Shown here piece after piece: positions 1 to 5,148 of a stretch of DNA of 5,206 nucleotides (position 1 is its first letter; every line of letters starts with the position of its first letter). The notes beneath the pieces are model-generated. The model ran no database searches, was not told where the DNA came from, and saw only the letters and a program-made list of their open reading frames with translations. Location: contig JASHYG010000313.1 of NCBI GenBank assembly GCA_030043215.1, positions 1 to 5,206 of the forward strand, written 5' to 3'. The stretch comes from Gammaproteobacteria bacterium (GTDB lineage Bacteria; Pseudomonadota; Gammaproteobacteria; Steroidobacterales; Steroidobacteraceae). The position numbers were made by a program, and so were the translations under genes.

Positions 1-87
1 CCGTACATCCCGGCGTACCACTACCCGAACCCGGTGACGGGCCGGGTCAGCGGTGCGCGCGCAGCGACTGGATCAGATCGGGATTGA
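1..87 (+). CDS. possible 3' end of an upstream + strand gene (partial)
   Basis: Reading from base 1 in frame 1, the + strand encodes PYIPAYHYPNPVTGR and then a less protein-like tail, ending at a TGA at 85-87. The first fifteen residues have a natural-looking composition (Tyr, His, Asn, Pro), while frame 2 stops by base 37. If real, it is the C-terminus of a gene that begins outside the window and meets the SDR gene tail to tail with about 41 bases of overlap. I do not recognise the family. The stretch is too short to separate from a chance open frame in GC-rich DNA. Confidence 0.2.
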   Translation, partial: PYIPAYHYPNPVTGRVSGARAATGSDRD

Positions 88-910
88 CGTCGCTCGGCAT
101 CGCCGCGCGAATCGCCGCGATGCGCTGATCGAAGGCGTCGCGCCACTCGCCGTGCGTGATGACGTAGAGTTCGCCGTTGCGGATCGCCCGCAGGACCTTC
201 TCACCGACCACCTCGGGGTCCATCCAGAGCGGCGATACGGTGCGCTGGGCGAGCTTCGCCTCCGCCTCGGCGAAGCCGCTCGATCCGCGGAACTTCTCCG
301 GGCGATTGCGGCCGGATTGATGGATGTTGCTCTTGACCGGGCCGGGGCACAGGACCGATACCCCGATGCCGTCCGGCGCCAGGTCGTCGCGGATGCACTC
401 GGACAGGGTGATCACCGCCGCCTTGCTGGTCGTGTACACCGTCATGAACGACGGCATCCAGACCAGCCCCGCGAGCGAGGCCGTATTGACGATGTGGCCG
501 CCCTCCCCGTGCGCGCGGATGCGGGGCACGAACGTTTGGATGCCGTTGACCACGCCGCCGAGGTTCACGCCGAGGCCGAAATCCCAGTCGTCGTATGTCG
601 CCTGGCGCAGCGGCCCCTCGATGCCGACGCCCGCGTTGTTGACCAGCACGTGAACCTTGCCGAAGCGCCGCTCCGTCTCCGCCGCAGCGCTCGCCATGGC
701 GGCGCGGTCCGTCACGTCGAGCCGGATGCCGTGCACGCGCTCTCTTAAGCCGCGGCCGCCGAAATGAGCGAGCGCCTCATCGAGGTGGTCCTGCCGCAAG
801 TCCGCGATGACGACCTTCGCGCCCGCCCCGACGAGAGTCTTGACGATCCCGAGGCCGATGCCGCTCGCGCCTCCGGTCACGAACGCCACCTTGTCTTGGA
901 AGTCTTTCAT
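47..910 (-). CDS. SDR family NAD(P)-dependent oxidoreductase
   Basis: A 287-residue classical short-chain dehydrogenase/reductase, a cytosolic enzyme that interconverts alcohols and ketones with NAD(P)(H). The Rossmann motif TGGASGIG lies at residues 12-19, with an acidic D37 after the second strand (VVIADLR). D37 usually favours NAD(H), though R39 leaves this open. D65 (LDVTD) contacts adenine, NNAG is at 91-94, and the catalytic tetrad is N116, S145, Y159 and K163 (YTTSK). PG at 189-190 follows the last core strand. The family core is about 250 residues, so there is a modest C-terminal extension. The ATG at 910 is preceded by GGAG (complement of 921-924) at a long 10-base spacing, and the Rossmann motif begins twelve residues in, which fits this start. 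It is divergent from the reductase fusion gene. A role as an alcohol or dihydrodiol dehydrogenase of the same pathway is inference; the substrate is unknown. Confidence 0.95.
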   Translation of the reverse strand: MKDFQDKVAFVTGGASGIGLGIVKTLVGAGAKVVIADLRQDHLDEALAHFGGRGLRERVHGIRLDVTDRAAMASAAAETERRFGKVHVLVNNAGVGIEGPLRQATYDDWDFGLGVNLGGVVNGIQTFVPRIRAHGEGGHIVNTASLAGLVWMPSFMTVYTTSKAAVITLSECIRDDLAPDGIGVSVLCPGPVKSNIHQSGRNRPEKFRGSSGFAEAEAKLAQRTVSPLWMDPEVVGEKVLRAIRNGELYVITHGEWRDAFDQRIAAIRAAMPSDVNPDLIQSLRAHR

Positions 911-994
911 GTCATTCGATCTCCGGCTCGCGGCGGTCCCCCGCGCGCTCGACGCTGTATTCTAGAGGGGGTTCTCCGGTACAGCGAGCCTTCC
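911..994. promoter_or_regulatory. divergent promoter gap between SDR gene and fusion gene
   Basis: This 84-base gap must start transcription in both directions. Its only AT-rich patch is TATTCTA at 958-964. On the + strand TATTCT (958-963) is a 4/6 match to a -10 box, placing a start near 970 and leaving a leader of about 25 bases. On the - strand TAGAAT (complement of 959-964) is a 5/6 match serving the SDR gene, with a leader of about 40 bases. No convincing -35 hexamer is visible at 16-18 bases on either side. GCGAG at 984-988, six bases before the ATG at 995, is a weak ribosome binding site. The assignment rests on position and the -10-like hexamers only. Confidence 0.35.
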
Positions 995-2590
995 ATGACC
1001 GAGCTTGAGTACGCCCCGCCGCGCCTCGGAGGCAGCCCCGAGCAGAGGCAAGCCTTCATGGCCTACACCCGGGCCTTCAGCGGTGCCGACTTCGACCGCT
1101 TCAGCGCCTACTACACCGACGATGTGGTGTGCGAGCTGAGGAATCTGCGCCTCGAGGGAAAGAGCGGCATCGTGAATTTCTACCGCGGGATGTTCGCGAC
1201 CGTCCGCGAGTCGCTCACGCTGCACCACCTCGTCGCCGACGATACGGGCATCGCGGCGGACATCACCTCGCAGTTCACGGCGATCGCCGATGCCCCGCAC
1301 TTCACGGTCGCCCCGCTCGCGAAGGGCGAGTTCGTGCGCGTGCGGGTGTTCGTCCACTACCAGCTGCGGGACGGCCGGATCGCGCATATCCGGATCGCCC
1401 GCGCCGGAGAAGTCAGCGCGCCCCGCCGCGCGGAGGAGACTGGGGGGCTCCCGCGGAACGGCGAGGCCGGCGATTCCCGCGATACCGGCGAGATCGGCGC
1501 CGTGCTCCGCCGCGCGCGCGCAAGCTCGGGCCCGCTCAAGTTCACGTACGAGGCCCTGCCGGCTCGCGTGGTCTTTCGGGCCGGCGCGCTCGAGGCGTTG
1601 CCGCAGGAGCTCGCACGGATCGGCTCGCGCGCGCTCGTGCTGTGCACGCCCGAGCAGCGCCCGCTCGGCGAGCGCGCCGCCGCTCTGCTCGGCGGGCACG
1701 CGGTGGGCCTCTTCGCTCAGGCTCGGATGCACGTGCCGATCGAGACGGCCCGCGCGGCCGCCTCCGAGGTCCGGCGGCTGTCGGCCGACTGCTGCGTGGC
1801 CATCGGCGGAGGCTCCACGACCGGGCTCGCCAAGGCCGTCGCGCTGGAGCTCGGACTGCCCATTCTCGCCGTTCCCACGACGTATGCTGGCTCGGAAGCG
1901 ACGCCGATCTGGGGTATCACGGAGGCTGGGGTGAAGCGAACCGGCCGCGACGCGCGAGTGCTTCCACGCTCGGTCCTCTACGACCCCCTGCTCACGCTCT
2001 CCCTCTCCCCGGCCCTCTCGGGCACGAGCGGCCTCAACGCCATCGCCCACTGCGTCGAGGGCCTCTACAGCGAGGCCGCCAATCCCGTGGCGTCGCTGAT
2101 GGCCGAGGAAGGCATTCGGGCGCTGAGCGGCAGCCTGCCGCGCGTCGTCCGGGATCCGGCCGCCGCCGATGGACGAGCCGAGGCGCTCTACGGCGCCTGG
2201 CTCGGCGGCATGGTGCTCGGGGCCGTCGGCATGGCCCTGCATCACAAGCTCTGCCACGTCCTCGGCGGAACGTTCGATCTGCCGCACGCTGAGACGCACT
2301 CCATCGTTCTGCCGCACGCCGTGGCCTACAACGCGGCGGCCGCCCCGGAGGCGATGCGCCGGATCGCGGCGGCGCTCGGCACGGCGGACCCCGCGCAGGG
2401 GCTGTACGAGCTCGCACGGTCGGTCGGCGCACCGGCCGCGCTCAAGGACATCGGAATGCAGGAGAACGGAATCGAGCGCGCCGTCGAGCTTGCCGCGGCG
2501 AGTCCTTACTACAATCCGGCGCCGATCCGGGCGGAAGGCCTGCGGAGGCTCCTCCGGAACGCCTTCGAGGGCCGCCGGCCGGAGCCCTGA
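995..2590 (+). CDS. SnoaL/NTF2-like domain fused to maleylacetate reductase
   Basis: A 531-residue two-domain protein. Residues about 15-138 form an NTF2/SnoaL-like domain (AFMAYTRAFSGADFDRF, then LEGKSGIVNFYRGMF, then paired strands ending VHYQLRDGRIAHIRI). Residues about 140-178 are a Gly/Asp/Arg-rich linker. Residues about 181-525 are a complete maleylacetate-reductase-type iron-containing alcohol dehydrogenase: KFTYEALPARVVF start, AIGGGSTTG nucleotide loop at 269-277, and TTYAGSEATPIWG at 295-307. The positions of the group III ADH metal site are N348, H352, H417 and H431, with H421 matching the extra FucO histidine; N348 replaces the usual Asp. Such reductases turn maleylacetate into 3-oxoadipate with NAD(P)H in hydroxyquinol and chlorocatechol pathways and are normally about 350 residues. 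The ATG at 995 was chosen because an upstream extension to 764 would run antisense through the SDR gene and is not protein-like. An in-frame GTG at 1502 could start the reductase domain alone. The role of the N-terminal domain is unknown. Confidence 0.9.
   Translation: MTELEYAPPRLGGSPEQRQAFMAYTRAFSGADFDRFSAYYTDDVVCELRNLRLEGKSGIVNFYRGMFATVRESLTLHHLVADDTGIAADITSQFTAIADAPHFTVAPLAKGEFVRVRVFVHYQLRDGRIAHIRIARAGEVSAPRRAEETGGLPRNGEAGDSRDTGEIGAVLRRARASSGPLKFTYEALPARVVFRAGALEALPQELARIGSRALVLCTPEQRPLGERAAALLGGHAVGLFAQARMHVPIETARAAASEVRRLSADCCVAIGGGSTTGLAKAVALELGLPILAVPTTYAGSEATPIWGITEAGVKRTGRDARVLPRSVLYDPLLTLSLSPALSGTSGLNAIAHCVEGLYSEAANPVASLMAEEGIRALSGSLPRVVRDPAAADGRAEALYGAWLGGMVLGAVGMALHHKLCHVLGGTFDLPHAETHSIVLPHAVAYNAAAAPEAMRRIAAALGTADPAQGLYELARSVGAPAALKDIGMQENGIERAVELAAASPYYNPAPIRAEGLRRLLRNAFEGRRPEP
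1460..1504 (+). repeat. degenerate 9-base tandem repeat encoding the interdomain linker
   Basis: Five consecutive in-frame 9-base units can be read: ggcgaggcc, ggcgattcc, cgcgatacc, ggcgagatc and ggcgccgtg, the last most diverged. They encode the tripeptides GEA, GDS, RDT, GEI and GAV (residues 156-170), a (G/R)(D/E)x pattern. The array lies exactly between the SnoaL-like and reductase domains of the fusion protein. It probably arose by duplication of a short unit and encodes a flexible, charged spacer. The last two bases of the fourth unit and most of the fifth depart from the consensus. Confidence 0.6.
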
Positions 2591-2618
2591 GCCGGCCGTC
2601 GCGGCGGCGAGCCGCGGC
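2576..2618. terminator. GC-rich hairpins at the convergent gene junction
   Basis: Two adjacent stems sit where the + strand fusion gene and the - strand monooxygenase gene end 27 bases apart. The first pairs 2576-2582 with 2592-2598 (7 G:C pairs, 9-base loop) and spans the stop codon at 2588-2590. The second pairs 2598-2605 with 2611-2618 (8 pairs including one G:U, loop GGCGA) and touches the stop codon of the opposite gene. No T-run follows on either strand, so this is not a canonical intrinsic terminator. It may pause polymerase, protect 3' ends in both directions, or simply reflect base composition. Confidence 0.3.
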
Positions 2619-3814
2619 TAGGCCCCGTTCCGTCGCAGAAGCGAGGGCGACTCGAGCCTCTTCGTGAACATCGAGCGCTCGATCACGAAGTCCTTGTCGG
2701 TCGCGAAGCGCCGCAGCGTCTGCAAGTCCTCCTCGAGCCGCGCCGGGTCGCGCGAGTGGTAGATGAGTCTCTTGTTCTCGCAGGCCTGCGGAGAGGCTCG
2801 CTCCCAGAAGATGCGGCGCCGCTCGTCGGAGTACCGGTCGAGGACCTCATCGCCGATCTCGCCGTGGATCGTCGCGGCGAGCGCCTCGTACAGCACGAAG
2901 CAATCGAACATCCCCGAGGTGAGGCCCAGCCCGCCGGTTGGATTGGTGACGTGCGCGGCATCGCCCGCGAGCACCACTCGTCCGACGCGGAAGCGCTCCG
3001 CGGCGCGCTGGTGCATGCGGTACGGGGAGTATTGCATCAGCTCGTATCCGGTCCCCGGCTCGAGGATGGCCCGGAAGTACGCGGGCATGCGCTCGAGCAC
3101 CCCCTCCTCCGGGAGGCTCGCGTCCTCACAATACGTGCACCGCCACAGGCCCGAGTTGTCGATCTTCACGATGATCGCCCCGTACTGCGGGTCGATCATC
3201 AAGGTCGCGAGCGCGAGCCCCAGCCGCTGAAAGTCGTAGCGGACGTTGGTCGCGACGAAGCGCTCGGGCCAGGTGGTGCCGGCAAACTCGAGCCCGAGCG
3301 CCTGGCGCACGGCGCTACGCGCGCCGTCCGCGCCGACGACCCAGCCCGCCCTCAGCTCGCGCGGCCCCTCGGGCGTGCTCGCCTGCACGGTGACGCCGGA
3401 CGCATCCTGCACGAGTCCCGTCACGCGCGTATTCCACAGGACGGACGTGCCGGGGAGTCTGCGCAGATGCTCGAGCGCGACCTCGGCGAGCCGGTTCTGG
3501 CCGAGATGGATGTTGTAGGGGTGCGCCGTGTGGTCGGCGAGCGCCGCGAGGCTCCAGCAGATGCTCTCCCCGGTCCGGAAGATCCGGTACATGTAGTCCT
3601 GCTTGGGCAGGCCGATCCGCTTCGCATCCTCCAGAATGCCGAGCCGCTCGAGCCCGTCGAGCACCGACCAGTGATAGACGATCGCGCGGGGGGAGTTGAC
3701 GATGGCGGGCTCGGATTCCAGCACCGTGACCCGGATACCCGAGCGTGCCAGTCCAAGCGCAGTGAGCAGCCCGACCGGGCCCGCTCCGGCCACGAGAACA
3801 CTGTCGTCGCTCAT
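2618..3814 (-). CDS. FAD-dependent monooxygenase (group A aromatic hydroxylase family)
   Basis: A 398-residue soluble flavoprotein of the PHBH/UbiH/MhpA fold class. Its members use NAD(P)H and O2 to hydroxylate aromatic or similar rings. The FAD dinucleotide motif GAGPVG is at residues 10-15, with E33 closing the second strand (VTVLESE). A conserved Arg follows at 43 (SPRA). The DG motif is GADGARSAVR at 161-170, and the GD motif RVVLAGDAAH at 279-288 continues into TNPTGGLGL. All three family fingerprints are intact, and the length is normal for the single-component type without the C-terminal thioredoxin-like domain of the larger phenol and MhpA enzymes. The start at 3814 is secure: an in-frame TAG lies four codons upstream (complement of 3824-3826) and GxGxxG begins at residue 10. 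No Shine-Dalgarno is visible. It converges with the maleylacetate reductase gene and diverges from the MetE-like gene. Ring hydroxylation in the same pathway is inference; the substrate is unknown. Confidence 0.93.
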   Translation of the reverse strand: MSDDSVLVAGAGPVGLLTALGLARSGIRVTVLESEPAIVNSPRAIVYHWSVLDGLERLGILEDAKRIGLPKQDYMYRIFRTGESICWSLAALADHTAHPYNIHLGQNRLAEVALEHLRRLPGTSVLWNTRVTGLVQDASGVTVQASTPEGPRELRAGWVVGADGARSAVRQALGLEFAGTTWPERFVATNVRYDFQRLGLALATLMIDPQYGAIIVKIDNSGLWRCTYCEDASLPEEGVLERMPAYFRAILEPGTGYELMQYSPYRMHQRAAERFRVGRVVLAGDAAHVTNPTGGLGLTSGMFDCFVLYEALAATIHGEIGDEVLDRYSDERRRIFWERASPQACENKRLIYHSRDPARLEEDLQTLRRFATDKDFVIERSMFTKRLESPSLLRRNGA

Positions 3815-3820
3815 CGAAAG

Positions 3821-3826
3821 ATTCTA
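3821..3826 (-). promoter_or_regulatory. -10 box of the monooxygenase gene, candidate leaderless start
   Basis: TAGAAT on the - strand (complement of 3821-3826) matches TATAAT at five of six positions. Only six bases (3815-3820) separate it from the ATG, so a transcript starting seven bases after the box would begin on the A of the start codon. The box overlaps the in-frame stop that bounds the coding region, and no Shine-Dalgarno lies at a usable distance (GGAAG is about 15 bases away). The best -35 at 17 bases is GTCACG, only 3/6. On the opposite strand TACACT (3825-3830, 4/6) overlaps this box and could serve the MetE-like gene. Confidence 0.45.
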
Positions 3827-3860
3827 CACTTCCGCGGGCGAATCGTGACTCGCCGCCTTC

Positions 3861-3864
3861 GAGG
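3861..3864 (+). promoter_or_regulatory. ribosome binding site of the MetE-like gene
   Basis: GAGG at 3861-3864, eight bases before the ATG at 3873, is a reasonable Shine-Dalgarno core. It supports that ATG as the start and contrasts with the divergent monooxygenase gene, which lacks one. Confidence 0.5.
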
Positions 3865-3872
3865 CCACTCAA

Positions 3873-5087
3873 ATGACCCGCACCTCGGACCACATTCTCA
3901 CCACGCACGTCGGCAGCCTTCCGCGCCCGCAGGACGTGGTCGACTGCCTGTTTGCGCAGGACCGGGGCGAGGCGCTCGACCCCGCTCGCTTCGAGGAGGT
4001 CATCCGCCGCGCGGTCAACGATGTCGTCGCCAAGCAGGCGGAGGTCGGTATCGATGTGGTGAGCGACGGCGAGATGAGCAAGATCAGCTATGCCACCTAC
4101 ATTCGCCACCGCCTGAACGGATTCGAGATCGGCACCGTTCCGCGCGCGACGCCGCAGGATCTCGACGACTATCCCGAGTACCGCGACAAGATCGCGGCCG
4201 CGGGCGCGACGCCGAAGTACGTCCGGCCGATTTGCAAGGGGCCGATCACGGTGAAGACGCTCGCGCCTGTCAGGCAGGACATCGAGCGCCTCGCGGGAGC
4301 CATCGCCGCAGCTCGCACGGAACGGGCAACGGGCGGCGGCGCCGCGCCGGGCGCCTCTCCTCGACACTCCGGGGCTTCCGAAGGGTTCGTCACGGCGGTC
4401 TCGCCCGGAACAATCGCCGTATTCCAGCCGAACGAGCACTATCCGTCCCACGCCGCGTATCTCCACGCGCTCTCCGCAGCGATGCGCCCGGAGTACGAGG
4501 CCATCGCGCAGTCCGGGCTCCTGCTCTCGATCGACTGCCCGGACCTCGGCATGGGCCGCCACATCCGCTTCCGCGCCGTGGACGACGAGGAGTTCCTCCG
4601 CAATGCCGCCCTGCAGATCGAGGCGCTCAACGATGCGCTCGCCAACGTCCCGGCCGAGCGGGTGCGCCTGCACATCTGCTGGGGGAACTACGAAGGCCCC
4701 CACACGCGGGATATTCCCTTGAAGAAAGTGCTGCCCATTCTGCTGCGGGCGAAGCCCGCGCAGCTGCTCATCGAGGCTGCGAATCCCCGCCACGAGCACG
4801 AATGGGAGCTCTGGGAGGAGACATCCCTGCCCGACGACAAGGTGCTCGTGCCGGGCGTGCTCGACACCAGCTGCAATTTCGTCGAGCATCCGGAGCTGGT
4901 GTCGCAGCGCATCGTCCGCTACGCCAAGCTCGTCGGCCGCGATCGCGTCATCGCCGGTACGGACTGTGGCTTCGGCACGTTCGCCGGATTCGGCGCGGTG
5001 CATCCGGCAATCTGCTGGGCGAAGATGCAGTCGCTCGTCGAGGGGGCAAGGCTCGCGACCCAGAAGCTTTGGCCTCGAGGCCACTGA
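3873..5087 (+). CDS. MetE C-domain-like zinc methyltransferase family protein (COG0620 type)
   Basis: A 404-residue protein equivalent to the C-terminal catalytic barrel of cobalamin-independent methionine synthase, without the N-terminal half of the roughly 750-residue MetE. TTHVGSLPRP at 10-19 corresponds to the MetE substrate-binding strand, DGEMSK is at 65-70, and IDCPDLGMGRH at 220-230 matches the IDEPAL region of MetE. The four zinc ligands are all present: H267 and C269 (HICWGNYEG), E301 (LLIEAANPRHEHEW) and C365 (GTDCGFGTFAG). A thiolate-activating zinc site is therefore expected. Homologues are often annotated as homocysteine methyltransferases, but the same fold includes epoxyalkane:coenzyme M transferase, and with no N-terminal domain the methyl donor is uncertain. 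Residues about 148-170 form a Gly/Ala/Ser-rich insertion where relatives usually have a short turn. GAGG eight bases upstream supports the ATG. It probably heads an operon with the CMD-family gene 61 bases downstream. A catabolic alkyl or thiol transfer role is inferred from context. Confidence 0.88.
   Translation: MTRTSDHILTTHVGSLPRPQDVVDCLFAQDRGEALDPARFEEVIRRAVNDVVAKQAEVGIDVVSDGEMSKISYATYIRHRLNGFEIGTVPRATPQDLDDYPEYRDKIAAAGATPKYVRPICKGPITVKTLAPVRQDIERLAGAIAAARTERATGGGAAPGASPRHSGASEGFVTAVSPGTIAVFQPNEHYPSHAAYLHALSAAMRPEYEAIAQSGLLLSIDCPDLGMGRHIRFRAVDDEEFLRNAALQIEALNDALANVPAERVRLHICWGNYEGPHTRDIPLKKVLPILLRAKPAQLLIEAANPRHEHEWELWEETSLPDDKVLVPGVLDTSCNFVEHPELVSQRIVRYAKLVGRDRVIAGTDCGFGTFAGFGAVHPAICWAKMQSLVEGARLATQKLWPRGH
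4321..4334 (+). repeat. perfect 7-base tandem duplication inside the MetE-like gene
   Basis: AACGGGC occurs twice back to back (4321-4327 and 4328-4334), followed by GC-rich runs of ggc and gcc. It lies in the segment encoding the extra Gly/Ala-rich loop (residues about 150-155). Seven is not a multiple of three, so a simple duplication would have shifted the frame unless balanced by another indel nearby. The frame is open and conserved motifs resume at GFVTAVSPG (171-179). Confidence 0.5.
5071..5085. repeat. 12-base palindrome and 11-base repeat at the MetE-like gene end
   Basis: GGCCTCGAGGCC at 5071-5082 is a perfect palindrome in the last codons of the MetE-like gene. The overlapping 11-mer TCGAGGCCACT (5075-5085) is repeated exactly at 3859-3869, which includes the ribosome binding site of the same gene. 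The two copies therefore bracket the coding region. Eleven-base matches are expected by chance in a GC-rich window of this size, so function is doubtful. Confidence 0.35.
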
Positions 5088-5092
5088 GCGCA

Positions 5093-5126
5093 CGGGCGGC
5101 CGCGCGCATCGCCCGCTCGACGGGCG
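5093..5126 (+). other. two mutually exclusive hairpins between MetE-like and CMD genes
   Basis: Three 6-base elements lie in the 61-base gap: CGGGCG (5093-5098), CGCCCG (5110-5115) and CGGGCG (5121-5126). The middle one can pair with either neighbour, giving a stem with an 11-base loop or one with a 5-base loop. No T-run follows, so termination is not implied. The structure could affect messenger stability or the downstream start, or may be a product of base composition. Confidence 0.25.
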
Positions 5127-5139
5127 CGTTCAACGACAT

Positions 5140-5143
5140 GGAG
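5140..5143 (+). promoter_or_regulatory. ribosome binding site of the CMD-family gene
   Basis: GGAG at 5140-5143 lies five bases before the ATG at 5149, an ideal spacing. It selects this ATG over the ATG at 5138, whose frame stops after four codons. Confidence 0.6.
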
Positions 5144-5148
5144 CACAC

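Noticed and set aside
348..348. N348 in place of the metal-binding Asp as a sign of a dead enzyme
   Set aside because: 348 is a residue number in the fusion protein (codon at 2036-2038). From what I know of maleylacetate reductases, Asn at this position is compatible with the family, and the other positions H352, H417, H421 and H431 are intact.
53..748. 231-codon + strand open frame
   Set aside because: It is antisense to the well-supported SDR gene; its Arg/Ala/Asp-rich composition is typical of shadow frames in GC-rich DNA.
764..994. Upstream extension of the fusion gene to an ATG at 764 (77 extra residues)
   Set aside because: It runs antisense through the 5' part of the SDR gene, has no recognisable domain, and the SnoaL-like domain starts soon after the ATG at 995.
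962..2317. 451-codon - strand open frame
   Set aside because: It is antisense to the fusion gene, where all family motifs are on the + strand. There is no recognisable domain and it is rich in Arg, Gly, Glu and His.
3315..5093. 592-codon - strand open frame
   Set aside because: It is antisense to the MetE-like gene, then a shifted frame over the monooxygenase gene. Both true genes show complete motifs in other frames.
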